DNA of 64,000 nt from Amycolatopsis lexingtonensis (GCF_014873755.1 NZ_JADBEG010000001.1:4156501-4220500); one strand, 5' to 3'; counted from the first letter of the stretch, positions 34,673 to 44,263 are shown. Translations and numbers: made by a program. The notes: a model not told the origin generated them from the sequence alone.

Positions 34673-36099
34673 GGGGTGCTCCTCGGCATTGAGTGAGTGG
34701 CGGTGCGGCCGGCGACCCGGCCCATGGTGATGGCGTTGGCGACGGCGTTCCCGCCGCCGACGTACCGCGGCCCGAGCACACCGGCTCCGGCCTCCCCCGC
34801 GGCGAACAGTCCGGGCACGCGCTCCCCGCGCGCGTCGAGCACGGCGGCGCTCCCGTCGATCTCGAGCCCGGCATGGGTGCAGACGAGTTCGGCGGGCAGC
34901 GTGCGCGCCGCGTAGAACGGCGGTTTCCCAAGCGGCTCCGGCGGTTCGGTGCGTCCCTTCGCGGCCAAAGTCTCGTGCCGCAGGAAGTCCGGATCCTCGC
35001 CGGTGGGCAGATGCGCGTTCCAGCGGTCGACGGTCGCCCGCAGCGCGCCCGCGGGCACGCCCAGCTTCCCGGCCAGTTCTTCGACGCTGTCGGCGCGGAC
35101 GGTCCGGCCAGACTCGGCTTCGGCCAAGACGTAGTCGGCGTCCCAATGCGCATACCCGGCAGGCAGGCTCAAGCGGGCCTGCTCGTCGAAGACCGTCCAC
35201 ACGGGACCGTCCTGGAGGTCGATGATCCCACCGGACACGGCGTAGGAGGCGTCCTCGTCCATGAACCGGCGGCCGCGGGAGTTGACCATGATCCGCGACA
35301 CCGGCGGAAAACCGGACTGCCAGTGGTGCAGCCGCTGGAAGTACGCGGTGGGCAGCAGCAGGCCCCAGCCGTCCCCGGCGACGGCGGCGTCCACTTGCGA
35401 CCCGAACGCCAAGTGGTCACCCCGGGAGCCTGCCGCCGCGACGACGAACAGGTCGTCCCCCGCGGCGTCGGCGGCCGGGTAGTACCGCGTGACCAGCGCC
35501 GGGTCCTGGGCGAACCCACCGGTCGTGACGATCACGGCCTTCGCGGGCACCTTGATCCCGTCGGCGACCACACCGGTGACGCGCCCGCCGTCGACGAGCA
35601 GCCGGTCGACCCGCGTGTTCAGCACGACTTCGACCCCGGCCTGCCGTCTGGCCCGGTCGAGCACCTGGACGAGGCCGTAGCCCTGGTCCTTCGGAACGTG
35701 CGCACGCCAGACATCCTCGACGCCCGCGCGAGTCAGCCCCGGCGAGTGCGCATTGTGCGACACTTTCGCCGGGATCTCGGCACCCAGCCCGATCAGCCAC
35801 TCCAGCGCCGGACCGGCCTCTTCGCAGAACGCGCGCACCAGCCCGGGCTTGAGCTGCCACTGGTTGAGGTCCATGTAGTGCTGGAAGAACTTCTCCGGCG
35901 TGTCCTCGATGCCCAGTCCCTTTTGGACGCTGGTACCGGCGGCGGTGAACATGCCCGCCGACAGCTGCGTCGACCCGCCGAGTTCCTTCTCGGCCTCGAA
36001 CAGCAGGACGGACGCACCGCGCTCGGCGGCGGACACGGCGGCCGCGAGGCCCGCTCCCCCACCGCCCACGACGACGACGTCGTATTCTTCGGCGCTCAT
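34669..36099 (-). CDS. FAD-dependent dehydrogenase (3-ketosteroid/fumarate reductase type)
   Basis: 476 aa. N-terminal FAD-binding motif DVVVVGGGGAGLAAAVSAAE, substrate-cap region in the middle, and the C-terminal GLFAAGEAGAGVLGPRYVGG with AVANAITMGRVAG, as in the FAD_binding_2 family. The family includes 3-ketosteroid delta-1-dehydrogenases, urocanate reductase and tricarballylate dehydrogenase; this one is shorter than typical KstD. A strong GGAGGTGAT ribosome site precedes ATG 36099. It overlaps both neighbours. It likely introduces a double bond beside a keto group. Confidence 0.88.
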   Translation of the reverse strand: MSAEEYDVVVVGGGGAGLAAAVSAAERGASVLLFEAEKELGGSTQLSAGMFTAAGTSVQKGLGIEDTPEKFFQHYMDLNQWQLKPGLVRAFCEEAGPALEWLIGLGAEIPAKVSHNAHSPGLTRAGVEDVWRAHVPKDQGYGLVQVLDRARRQAGVEVVLNTRVDRLLVDGGRVTGVVADGIKVPAKAVIVTTGGFAQDPALVTRYYPAADAAGDDLFVVAAAGSRGDHLAFGSQVDAAVAGDGWGLLLPTAYFQRLHHWQSGFPPVSRIMVNSRGRRFMDEDASYAVSGGIIDLQDGPVWTVFDEQARLSLPAGYAHWDADYVLAEAESGRTVRADSVEELAGKLGVPAGALRATVDRWNAHLPTGEDPDFLRHETLAAKGRTEPPEPLGKPPFYAARTLPAELVCTHAGLEIDGSAAVLDARGERVPGLFAAGEAGAGVLGPRYVGGGNAVANAITMGRVAGRTATHSMPRSTP

Positions 36100-36872
36100 C
36101 CGAGATCACCTCCCGACTCCGCGACGATGCGGTGGTAGAGCCCGTTGGACACGAGGCCGCCGTCGACGGTGACCTCGCTGCCGGTCATGTAGGTGGACTT
36201 GTCCGACAACAGGAACAGCACGGCGTCCGTGATCTCCTCGGGACGGCCCAAGCGTCCGGCCGGGACACTGTCCACAGCGGACTGGACGAAACTGTCGGCC
36301 CCAGCCAGCAACGCCGTGCCGACAAGTCCGGGGTGGACGGAGTTGACCCGGATACCCCACTTCGCGAAGTTCCCGGCGGCCGACTTCGAAAGCCCCGTCA
36401 GACCCCACTTACTGGCGGAGTACGCGGGCGAGAAGTACCCGATCTGCCCGGAGATCGAGGAGATGTTGACGATCGACCCACCCCCGGAGTCACGCATCAG
36501 CGGAGCGGCCGCGTGCATCCCATGGAAGGGCCCGCTCAAGTTGACCGCGAGCAACCGATCCCACACCTCGGCGGTGGTGTCCATGAACTCCAGCCGCCGC
36601 GAGATCCCGGCGTTGTTGACGAGCCCACCGAGTTTCCCGTGCCGCGCCCGGATTTCGCCGACCACGGCGGCCCACTGCGCGGCATCGGTGACGTCAAGGT
36701 GGTGCCCCGACGCCGACCCACCATCGGCGACGATCTTACCGACCACATCGGACGGATCGGCGACATCGGCAACGCAGACGTGGACGCCCAAGGCACCGAG
36801 CGCACGGGCGTGGGAAGCACCCATACCGCCCGCCGCACCGGTGACCAGGACGACGTCCGGGTACTCAGACAT
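36096..36872 (-). CDS. SDR oxidoreductase, catabolic operon (1)
   Basis: 258 aa classical SDR: VTGAAGGMGASHARAL, NNAGISRRLEF, NISSISGQIGYFSPAYSASK (catalytic Ser, Tyr, Lys) and the C-terminal GSEVTVDGGLVSNGLYH. It probably oxidises a ring or chain hydroxyl to the ketone used by the flavin dehydrogenase that follows. ATG 36872 is preferred; GTG 36884 is an alternative. It overlaps the upstream SDR by 8 nt and the downstream gene by 4 nt. Confidence 0.92.
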   Translation of the reverse strand: MSEYPDVVLVTGAAGGMGASHARALGALGVHVCVADVADPSDVVGKIVADGGSASGHHLDVTDAAQWAAVVGEIRARHGKLGGLVNNAGISRRLEFMDTTAEVWDRLLAVNLSGPFHGMHAAAPLMRDSGGGSIVNISSISGQIGYFSPAYSASKWGLTGLSKSAAGNFAKWGIRVNSVHPGLVGTALLAGADSFVQSAVDSVPAGRLGRPEEITDAVLFLLSDKSTYMTGSEVTVDGGLVSNGLYHRIVAESGGDLG

Positions 36873-37689
36873 GACGCGACCCACCGTCGACGGCGATGCT
36901 GTGCCCAGTCACGTAGCGGGCGCTGTCCGAGAGCAGGAACAGCAGCACACCGGCCACCTCTTCGGGCGAGCCGATCCGGTGCAGCGGCACGGCGTCGAGC
37001 GCCTTGGCCAGCGCCGGGGCATCGTCCTGGATCCACCGCGTCATCTCGGTGTCGATGTAACCGGGCGCGATCGAGTTGACGCGGATGCCCTGGTCCCCCA
37101 GCTCGACGGCAAGCGACTCGGTGAGATGCGCGACGGCAGCCTTCGAACTGCAGTAGGCACCGCGGCCCTTGCGCACGCGCACCGCCGACACCGAAGACAT
37201 GTTCACGATCGCGCCGCCGGGTTGCATGTGCTTCGCGGCGGCCTGCGCACCGAACAGCACACCCTCGACATTGACCGACAACGTCGCGCGGATCTGCTCC
37301 GGCGTGATGTCGGGGATCTCGGCGAACGGGAAGATCCCGGCGTTGTTGATCCAGAAGTCGATCCGCCCGAACTCATCGATAGCCCGCTGAGCGAGCGCGA
37401 GATGGTCTTCGGCCTTCGTCACGTCAAGCGTCGCGGACACGATCCGGCCGGGCTTGGCCTCAAGGGACGTCTCACCACTCAGTTCGGCCGCGGTGGCAGC
37501 CATCGCGTCCCCATCGATGTCCCCGCCGACGACATCGACCCCGCGCGTGGCGAGCGCGGCGGTGAACCGGGCGCCCATCCCGCGGGCAGCACCGGTGACC
37601 ACGGCGACCTTGCCGGGAAACTCGGGGTACAGCGTGGTGACCGGCTGGTGCAGGACCCGCCCGGGACCGGTGGGCTCGTGGGTCGTCAT
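36865..37689 (-). CDS. SDR oxidoreductase, catabolic operon (2)
   Basis: 274 aa classical SDR with a 25-residue N-terminal extension before VAVVTGAARGMGARFTAAL. NNAGIFPFAEI and NMSSVSAVRVRKGRGAYCSS with Lys next carry the active site; here the catalytic Tyr is followed by CSSK. The C-terminus is TGHSIAVDGGSRHV. It differs clearly from the SDR downstream, so the pair probably acts on two hydroxyls or two stereoisomers. ATG 37689 is chosen; it lies 25 nt downstream of the NTF2-like stop. Confidence 0.92.
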   Translation of the reverse strand: MTTHEPTGPGRVLHQPVTTLYPEFPGKVAVVTGAARGMGARFTAALATRGVDVVGGDIDGDAMAATAAELSGETSLEAKPGRIVSATLDVTKAEDHLALAQRAIDEFGRIDFWINNAGIFPFAEIPDITPEQIRATLSVNVEGVLFGAQAAAKHMQPGGAIVNMSSVSAVRVRKGRGAYCSSKAAVAHLTESLAVELGDQGIRVNSIAPGYIDTEMTRWIQDDAPALAKALDAVPLHRIGSPEEVAGVLLFLLSDSARYVTGHSIAVDGGSRHV

Positions 37690-37714
37690 CGTCGTTTCTC
37701 TCTTTCGTGGTGGG

Positions 37715-38101
37715 TCAGGAATCGCGGTGCACGGTGCGCCGCCGGACACGCCAGCCGTCGCCGGTGCGGACCAGCTCGTCCTCGAGGACGGTCAGCCGCA
37801 CGAGGTGCGTGCTCGCAACGATCTGCAGGTAGGCATCGGCGCGCAGCGTGTCCGGGGTATCACCCGGCCGGACGTGGATGGTGCTGATCACATGCCTGAG
37901 CGTCTCCCCGGAAGCGGCGAACCGCTCGGCGAACGCGGTCAGCTCGTCGGTGCCGGCGGCAGGTTCGGGGTAGGTCGGCGAGTGAAACTCGCCGTCGGAA
38001 GTGAAGGTGGCGGCCCACTCGGCGCCGCGGCCGGAGTCGATGGCGTGACTCTGCCGGCCGTAGAGCTGGTGCACGGCCACGACGTCTTCGGTCGCCACCA
38101 T
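37715..38101 (-). CDS. NTF2/SnoaL-like protein
   Basis: 128 aa with the cone-shaped NTF2-like fold pattern: VVAVHQLYGRQSHAIDSGRG with AEWAATFTSDGEFHSP, a middle helix (FAERFAASGETLRHVIST), and terminal strands (VRLTVLEDELVRTGDGWRVR). Family members act as ketosteroid isomerase-like enzymes, dehydratases or ring hydroxylase small subunits. ATG 38101 has GGAGG 5 nt upstream. It is the first gene of the minus-strand catabolic operon and faces the IclR gene across a perfect palindrome. Confidence 0.88.
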   Translation of the reverse strand: MVATEDVVAVHQLYGRQSHAIDSGRGAEWAATFTSDGEFHSPTYPEPAAGTDELTAFAERFAASGETLRHVISTIHVRPGDTPDTLRADAYLQIVASTHLVRLTVLEDELVRTGDGWRVRRRTVHRDS

Positions 38102-38136
38102 CGGAACCTCCGTTGTTCCCACTCGCCAGACGTGCT

Positions 38137-38161
38137 ATATTCGCACGCAGTGTGCGAATAT
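38137..38161. promoter_or_regulatory. 25-bp perfect palindrome, probable IclR operator
   Basis: ATATTCGCAC, five bases (GCAGT), then the exact complement GTGCGAATAT. It sits midway between the divergent NTF2-like and IclR genes, 36 nt from the former ATG and 48 nt from the latter GTG. Position, length and symmetry fit an IclR-family operator controlling both directions. Confidence 0.8.
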
Positions 38162-38208
38162 GTGTAGGACAGTAGGTCGCCACTTTCGTGTCGTCAAGGG
38201 AGCCGTGT

Positions 38209-38898
38209 GTGGAATCGACGCTGCCCGCGTCCGGGACTTCGAAGACGCTGCACCACGGCCTCCAGGTACTGGAGCTGCTGGTCCAGCACCCAGGGGGCCT
38301 GACGCTGACCGAGATAGCGGACGGAATCGGCGTGCACCGCACGGTCGCGCACCGCCTGGTGAAGACCCTGGAGGCGCACTACCTCTGCCGCCGCGACCGC
38401 TTCAAGCGCATCTCGCTGGGAACAGGGCTGGTCCGCCTGGCCGAACCGGTGGAGCAGGACCTGCGCACCCTGGCCCGCCCGGTGCTGGAGGAGCTGACGG
38501 ACTCGGCCCAGGCATCAGCGCACCTGGTCGTACGCGAAAACGCGGACCAGGTCCGCATGCTGATGATCGTCGAGCCCAGGCAAGCGGCAATGCACGTGGC
38601 ATTCCGCTCCGGCCAGCTCGACCCGATCGGCCGAGGCTCAGCAGGCCTGGCCCTACTGGCGGCGGGTCCCCCGGTGGAGGGCGAGCGCGAAGAGGTGACG
38701 TTGGCGCGCGAGCGAGGTTTCGCGGTGTCGAAGGGCGAGATAGCCCCGGGTATCACAGGCATTTCGGCGGTAGTCCACACCGGACGCGACCACCCGGAGA
38801 CGAGCATCGGGTTATCACTCTTCGAAGCCCCGGACCCGGACGAGCTGGGAAGGCTTGTGGTAGCGGCAGCGCAGCGGTTGAGCGCCCAACTCGGCTAA
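38209..38898 (+). CDS. IclR-family regulator of the catabolic operon
   Basis: 229 aa: an IclR winged helix (LHHGLQVLELLVQHPGGLTL ... GVHRTVAHRLVKTLEAH) and a truncated-looking effector domain (LGTGLVRLAEPVEQDLRTLA ... GITGISAVVHTG). GTG 38209 is preferred, with AAGGGAG 6 nt upstream; GTG 38188 adds seven codons. It diverges from the five-gene minus-strand operon across a perfect palindrome and is almost certainly its regulator. The ligand is probably the aromatic or alicyclic acid that the operon handles. Confidence 0.9.
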   Translation: MESTLPASGTSKTLHHGLQVLELLVQHPGGLTLTEIADGIGVHRTVAHRLVKTLEAHYLCRRDRFKRISLGTGLVRLAEPVEQDLRTLARPVLEELTDSAQASAHLVVRENADQVRMLMIVEPRQAAMHVAFRSGQLDPIGRGSAGLALLAAGPPVEGEREEVTLARERGFAVSKGEIAPGITGISAVVHTGRDHPETSIGLSLFEAPDPDELGRLVVAAAQRLSAQLG

Positions 38899-38922
38899 GG
38901 CCCCACCGAAGCCCAGACCCCC

Positions 38923-39675
38923 TCAACCACGAGCCAAAGCCTCCGAAAGCGAATGAGCCTCCCGCAGCAGCAACGCGCCCAGCTGCGGAATCCGGTCGGC
39001 ACCGAACCGGTGCGCCACACCCGTCAGCGTGAGCGCCCACCGCGGCGAGCCCGCCTGGTCGAAGACCGCCGCCGCGAGTCCCCAGCTGCCCTCGACCACC
39101 AACCCCGGGTTCACCGAATAACCCTGCTTGCGGGTCGCCGCGATGTGCCGCCGGATCTCGCCGGCGGCGTGCTGCGGCCCGTAAGCCGCGAGATCGGCCC
39201 GGCCGAGATACTCATCAACCTCCCGATCAGGCAGATGAGCCAACACAACCATCCCAGCCGACACGACCCCCAGCGGAAACCGCGCACCCTCGAACAGCAC
39301 GTGACTCCGGATCGGAAACGCCCCATCCTCGCGGATCAAGCAAATCGTCTCCTCCCCCCGCCGCGCGGAAAAGAACGCACTCTCCCCCGTAGCCAACGCA
39401 AGCCGCCGCACGACCGGCAGCGCAACCTCCGTGACGTCATACCGCCGGGCAGCGGCCACCCCGAGGAAGTACAACTCCGGCCCGAGCACCCAACGATCGG
39501 CCTCCCGCTCGACCAGCCCCACCCCCTGCAGCGACATCAGCAGCCGATGCACCGTCGGCCGCGGCAGCCCCGCCTCGCGCGCGACAGCGGTCGTCGTCGC
39601 GCCACCAGGCTCGTACGCGGCAACCGCGCGCAAAGCCCGGTGCGTCCGGCCGACAAGATCCGCGGGTGCGTCCAC
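38923..39675 (-). CDS. IclR-family regulator beside the CoA-transferase genes
   Basis: 250 aa with a standard IclR layout: helix-turn-helix GGATTTAVAREAGLPRPTVH, then an effector domain (SHVLFEGARFPLGVVSAGMV, RKQGYSVNPGLVVEGSWGLA). It diverges from the 3-oxoacid CoA-transferase pair with a 96-bp gap that holds inverted CAGTGAAC / GTTCACTG sites. Such regulators (PcaR/PcaU type) often control beta-ketoadipate genes. It converges with the first IclR gene, 24 bp away, and the two are only distantly similar. Confidence 0.92.
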   Translation of the reverse strand: MDAPADLVGRTHRALRAVAAYEPGGATTTAVAREAGLPRPTVHRLLMSLQGVGLVEREADRWVLGPELYFLGVAAARRYDVTEVALPVVRRLALATGESAFFSARRGEETICLIREDGAFPIRSHVLFEGARFPLGVVSAGMVVLAHLPDREVDEYLGRADLAAYGPQHAAGEIRRHIAATRKQGYSVNPGLVVEGSWGLAAAVFDQAGSPRWALTLTGVAHRFGADRIPQLGALLLREAHSLSEALARG

Positions 39676-39676
39676 T

Positions 39677-39742
39677 CAGTGAACACTACCCCATCGAAAA
39701 CGACCACGAGACGAACAATCCGCTGGTAGAACGCGTTCACTG
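39677..39742. promoter_or_regulatory. Inverted CAGTGAAC/GTTCACTG sites in divergent promoter
   Basis: CAGTGAAC (39677-39684) and its complement GTTCACTG (39735-39742) flank the intergenic region of the IclR and CoA-transferase genes. They are 58 bp apart, suggesting looping or two half-sites. Binding is inferred. Confidence 0.4.
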
Positions 39743-39771
39743 GTTGACCGCACCGGAAACCCCATCGTCTG

Positions 39772-40551
39772 ATGACCGGCATGGACAAAGTGTTCGCTTC
39801 GGCCGGGGAAGCCATCGCCGACATCCCCGACGGCGCCACCCTCTCCGTCGGCGGCTTCGGAATGTGCGGCGTCCCCACCACCCTGATCGCCGCCCTCTTC
39901 ACCGCCGGAACCACGAACCTCGAAGTCGTCTCCAACAACGCCGGCGTAGACGGCTGGGGCCTCGGAATCCTCCTCGGCGCAGGCCGCCTCCGCCGCGTAG
40001 TCGCCTCCTACGTCGGAGAGAACAAGGAGTTCGCCCGCCAGTACCTCTCCGGCGAACTGGAGGTCGAACTGACCCCCCAAGGCACGCTCGCCGAACGCCT
40101 GCGCGCCGGCGGCTCCGGCATTCCCGCGTTCTTCACCGCCACCGGCGTAGGCACCCAGGTAGCCGACGGCGGCCTCCCGTGGAAGTACGCCGCCGACGGC
40201 ACGGTCACCAAATCAAGCCCGGCCAAGCAGAAGCAAACGTTCGACGGCAAAGAGTACGTCCTGGAACGCGCGATCATCGCAAATTTCGGCCTGGTCCGAG
40301 CCTGGCGCGGCGACCGCCACGGCAACCTCGTCTTCAAGGACGCGGCCCGCAACTTCAACCCGCTCGCCGCAATGGCCGGCCGGGTAACGGTCGCCGAGGT
40401 CGAGCACCTCGTCGAACCCGGCGAGCTGAACCCGAACGACGTCCACCTGCCCGGCGCGTTCGTCCACCGCGTCGTCGCGCTGACCCCCGAGCAGGCCGCG
40501 GACAAGCCGATCGAAAAGCGCACCGTGCGCATCGCCGAGGAGGGCGCCTGA
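39772..40551 (+). CDS. pcaI-like: 3-oxoacid CoA-transferase subunit A
   Basis: 259 aa. [20 protein letters not shown] and [20 protein letters not shown] are the CoA-transferase family I subunit A signatures; [20 protein letters not shown] ends the core. Together with the next gene it moves CoA from succinyl-CoA to a 3-oxo acid (3-oxoadipate or acetoacetate). The length is close to PcaI. The start is ATG 39772 or 39781; neither has a strong ribosome site. The stop is one base before the subunit B ATG. Confidence 0.93.
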   Translation: MTGMDKVFASAGEAIADIPDGATLSVGGFGMCGVPTTLIAALFTAGTTNLEVVSNNAGVDGWGLGILLGAGRLRRVVASYVGENKEFARQYLSGELEVELTPQGTLAERLRAGGSGIPAFFTATGVGTQVADGGLPWKYAADGTVTKSSPAKQKQTFDGKEYVLERAIIANFGLVRAWRGDRHGNLVFKDAARNFNPLAAMAGRVTVAEVEHLVEPGELNPNDVHLPGAFVHRVVALTPEQAADKPIEKRTVRIAEEGA

Positions 40552-40552
40552 G

Positions 40553-41182
<630 letters not shown>

Positions 41183-41208
41183 GGCGGAACAACCGCGGCG
41201 CCGCGGTC

Positions 41209-41235
41209 GACCGGGCCCGCGGGGCGGGCCCGGTC
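41209..41235. terminator. Bidirectional terminator after CoA-transferase
   Basis: Perfect 11-bp stem GACCGGGCCCG / CGGGCCCGGTC with loop CGGGG. It lies in the 57-bp gap between the convergent CoA-transferase subunit B and NAD(P)-binding protein genes. Confidence 0.8.
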
Positions 41236-41239
41236 TCCC

Positions 41240-41986
41240 TCACCGCTTCAGCCACTCCCGGTAGGTGGTCTTCGCGATGACGGCGCCGTCCTTGGCGATG
41301 AGGGCGTCGCCGGACGCGGCCGCGAACAAGCCGGCCTGGTCGTCGGTGACGACGGCACGCTCGTCACCCTGCGCGGCGAGGGTGATCCGGCCCAGCTCGT
41401 CGAGGGCGAACACCTCCGGCCCGGCGACGTTCCGGGTCCCCCGCAGCGGGGCACCGGCGCTGACGTCGGCGACCGCCTGGGCGACGTCGTCCGCGGCGAT
41501 CGGCTGGATGCGCGTCGAGGGCAGCCGGACGGTGTTCTCGTCGGAGGTCCAGGACATCGTCGCGGCCATGAACTCGAAGAACTGCGTGGCCCGCACGATC
41601 GAGTACGGCACCGGCCCGGCCTCGAGGATGTCCTCCTGCAGCACCTTGGCGCGGTAGTAGACCAGGTCCGGCACCAGGTCGGCGCCCACGATCGACAGGA
41701 TGACCGCGTGCCCGACGCCGGCCGGACCGGCCGCCTCCAGCAGGTTGTCCATGGTCGTCCGGAAGAACGCCGGCGAGGCGTCGTCGAACGTCGGCGAGTT
41801 CGTCAGGTTGACGACGACGTCGGCGCCGGCCAGCGCCTCGGCGAGGCCCTTCCCGGTGAGCAGGTCCAGCCCGGTCGACTGCGAATGCGGGACCGCTTCG
41901 TGCCCGCTGTTGTTCAGGATCGTGACGACGCGGGAGCCGATGAGGCCGGTCCCGCCGATGACGGCGATCTTCACTTCCGCGACCAT
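41240..41986 (-). CDS. NAD(P)-binding NmrA-like oxidoreductase
   Basis: 248 aa atypical SDR. KIAVIGGTGLIGSRVVTILN is the N-terminal dinucleotide-binding motif and VPYSIVRATQFFEFMA is typical of the NmrA/HSCARG-like group. It lacks the classical YxxxK in the usual position, so it may sense or reduce rather than dehydrogenate. The start is ATG 41986 or GTG 41974; it overlaps the cupin stop (41971), implying coupling. Confidence 0.88.
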   Translation of the reverse strand: MVAEVKIAVIGGTGLIGSRVVTILNNSGHEAVPHSQSTGLDLLTGKGLAEALAGADVVVNLTNSPTFDDASPAFFRTTMDNLLEAAGPAGVGHAVILSIVGADLVPDLVYYRAKVLQEDILEAGPVPYSIVRATQFFEFMAATMSWTSDENTVRLPSTRIQPIAADDVAQAVADVSAGAPLRGTRNVAGPEVFALDELGRITLAAQGDERAVVTDDQAGLFAAASGDALIAKDGAVIAKTTYREWLKR

Positions 41987-42339
41987 CCCTTCGCCCGGAG
42001 TTCGTCCTCGCTCACGAGGTCGACCATCGGCTTGCCCGGTTCGCACAGCATGGTGACGGTGAACCGCACCGGGACGTCGTCGCGGTTGTTGCCGTCCTGG
42101 TAGTGGATGACGTCGCCGCCCGGCTCCCAGAACGCCTCACCGGCGCGGACGACCCGCGGCGGCTCGCCTTCCAGCTCGAACACCATTTCGCCCGCCAGCA
42201 CGTACCCGAAGGCCGGTCCGGGGTGGCGGTGCGGCGGGGTGCCGGGGTCGCCCGGCGGGTACTCGATGACGATCGTCATCGCGTGCGCCCCCTCCGGGAC
42301 GAACGGCGGTTTCGCCTCCTGTAGCACGGTCAATGACAT
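41971..42339 (-). CDS. Cupin-domain protein
   Basis: 122 aa single cupin: PGTPPHRHPGPAFGYVLAGE gives the two His and downstream Glu of motif 1, and GDVIHYQDGN gives a His of motif 2. It probably binds a metal. Such small cupins serve as isomerases, dioxygenases or stress proteins; no specific role can be read. A strong GAGGAGG site precedes ATG 42339. It is coupled to the NmrA-like gene. Confidence 0.88.
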   Translation of the reverse strand: MSLTVLQEAKPPFVPEGAHAMTIVIEYPPGDPGTPPHRHPGPAFGYVLAGEMVFELEGEPPRVVRAGEAFWEPGGDVIHYQDGNNRDDVPVRFTVTMLCEPGKPMVDLVSEDELRAKGWSRK

Positions 42340-42503
42340 CGGAAGACCTCCTCGTCGGACGGGTACACCCACCAGGACCGGACAGCCCCGCGATCTGTGA
42401 CTCGCGGGCCGTCACGCGCCGCGGCGCGGTCGGTGGCGTCGAGCTTGGAGGCAGGTCCCGCAGGACGGGGGCGCCGACTCGGATGACGGAAAAGGTCCGA
42501 GCC

Positions 42504-43394
42504 TCAGCCGAGTGCTCGGACCCCGGTCGCCGGCCGCTCCCGGCCGGCCGCCCACGACGCCAGCAGGGCCAGGCCGTCCGCGGTCGCCGTGCCGGCGGGC
42601 GCGGTGTAGACGTTGAGGAGCAGGCCGGGTTCGGCGGGCAGCTCCATCGACTCGACGTCCAGGTCGAGCCGGCCCACCACCGGGTGGTGCACCCGCTTGC
42701 GGCCGGACCGGTGGAGCCGGACGTCCTGGGAGGCCCACCGCCGCCGGAACAGCTCGCTGCCCGCCGACAGCTCACCGACCAGGGCGATCAGCTCCTCGTC
42801 GTGCGGATCGCGGCCGGCTTCCATGCGCAGCTTCGCGGCCACGTCGCGGGCGATCCGGTCGTAGTCGACGAAGAACGCTTTCGCCGCTTCGGGTTCCAGG
42901 TACACGAACCGCGCGGTGTTGGCCGGCCGGCGCGTGCCGGCCAGCACCGGCGAATACAGCGCGCGGGCGAGGTGGTTCGTGGCCAGGACGTCGTAACGGC
43001 TGTTGCAAATCCAGGCCGGTGCGTCGGTGACGGCGTCGAGCACCCGCTGAAGCGCCGGACGCACCGTCACGGCGGGGCGCCGGCGGCGGGGACCGCCGGT
43101 CGCCTTGGACCGCCGCGCGAGGTGGAAGAGGTGATCGCGCTCGGCTTCGTCGAGTTGCAGGGCGGCGGCCACCGCGTCGAGCACGCCGTCGGAGGCGCCG
43201 GTGAGGCTGCCGCGCTCCATGCGGACGTAGTAGTCGACCGACACCCCCGCCAGCAGGGCCACCTCTTCGCGCCGCAGACCCTTGACCCGGCGGTTGCCGC
43301 CGTAGGCGGGCAGCCCGGCCCGCTCGGGCGCGATCCGCGCGCGGCGCGAGCTCAGGAACTCCTTGATCTCGGTGCGCGGGTCGATCGTGGTCAT
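42504..43394 (-). CDS. XRE-family regulator with MmyB-like ligand domain
   Basis: 296 aa. N-terminal helix-turn-helix (RVKGLRREEVALLAGVSVDY with YVRMERG) and a C-terminal MmyB-like PAS-type domain (APAWICNSRYDVLATNHLAR ... RLDLDVESMELP). This is the common actinobacterial XRE/MmyB regulator, usually paired with an SDR or oxidoreductase it represses. Here both the cupin/NmrA pair downstream and the SDR at 43460 upstream are candidate targets. Confidence 0.92.
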   Translation of the reverse strand: MTTIDPRTEIKEFLSSRRARIAPERAGLPAYGGNRRVKGLRREEVALLAGVSVDYYVRMERGSLTGASDGVLDAVAAALQLDEAERDHLFHLARRSKATGGPRRRRPAVTVRPALQRVLDAVTDAPAWICNSRYDVLATNHLARALYSPVLAGTRRPANTARFVYLEPEAAKAFFVDYDRIARDVAAKLRMEAGRDPHDEELIALVGELSAGSELFRRRWASQDVRLHRSGRKRVHHPVVGRLDLDVESMELPAEPGLLLNVYTAPAGTATADGLALLASWAAGRERPATGVRALG

Positions 43395-43459
43395 CCCTCC
43401 ACCGTAGGCCCTGTCCTCGGGCGGAGGGAGGTTCTACCGGTACCCCCCGACGGATCGGC

Positions 43460-44263
43460 CTAGGTACCCGTCGCGGTCGTGGCGATGCCGCCGTCGGCCG
43501 GGATGACGGTGCCCGTGAGGTAGGCCCCGGCCCGGCTGGCGAGGAACACGGCGACACCCGCCATGTCGTCGTCGCGGCCGAGCCGGCGCAGCGGGGCCTT
43601 CGCCGCGATCGTGTCGCCGACGGCTTCGAGCGTGGCCGCCATCATCCGCGACGGGAACGGTCCTGGGGCCACCGCGTTCACCGTGACGTGCCGCGGGCCC
43701 AGTTCCCTGGCGAGCACCCTGGTGAGCTGGTGGAGTCCCGCTTTGCTGCTGGCGTAGGAATAGTTGGGCGACTCGGCGACGTGGACGGCGGCGATGCTGC
43801 CGACGTTGATGACCCGCGCGGGATCATCGGCGGTGCCCGCCCGGCAAAGTGCCGGGAGCAGCGCCTGCACCAGCCAGAACGGCGACTTGAGGTTGAGGTC
43901 GAGCACCGTGTCCCAGGCCTCGTCCGGGAACGTCTCCAGCGGCTCGCGCCACATCGCTCCCGCGTTGTTGACGAGGATGTCCAGGCGTTCCGAGCCGGCC
44001 GCGACGAGCTCGGCGAGGCGCCGGCACTCGTCGTGCCTGGACAGGTCGGCGGGAATGGCCCGGACGTCGCCGAATTCGGAAAGCAGCTGCTGCGCCTCCG
44101 CGCACCTGTCCGCGTCGCGTGAGCTGATGACGACGCGGGCGCCCGCCTGCAGCAGGCCGCGCGCGATCATCATCCCGATGCCCCCGGTGCCGCCGGTGAC
44201 GAGCGCGTGCTTCCCGCTCAGGTCGAAAAGCTCCGCGTGCGTGGTGAACCGGTTGTTCGTCAT
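43460..44263 (-). CDS. Short-chain dehydrogenase/reductase
   Basis: 267 aa classical SDR: ALVTGGTGGIGMMIARGLLQ, NNAGAMWREP, GSIAAVHVAESPNYSYASSK (catalytic Ser/Tyr/Lys) and TGTVIPADGGIATTA. Its N-terminus is close to gluconate 5-dehydrogenase/2-deoxygluconate dehydrogenase types, but the substrate is not certain. GGAGAG lies 3-4 nt before ATG 44263. It diverges from the VOC gene across a region with tandem palindromes. Confidence 0.92.
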   Translation of the reverse strand: MTNNRFTTHAELFDLSGKHALVTGGTGGIGMMIARGLLQAGARVVISSRDADRCAEAQQLLSEFGDVRAIPADLSRHDECRRLAELVAAGSERLDILVNNAGAMWREPLETFPDEAWDTVLDLNLKSPFWLVQALLPALCRAGTADDPARVINVGSIAAVHVAESPNYSYASSKAGLHQLTRVLARELGPRHVTVNAVAPGPFPSRMMAATLEAVGDTIAAKAPLRRLGRDDDMAGVAVFLASRAGAYLTGTVIPADGGIATTATGT

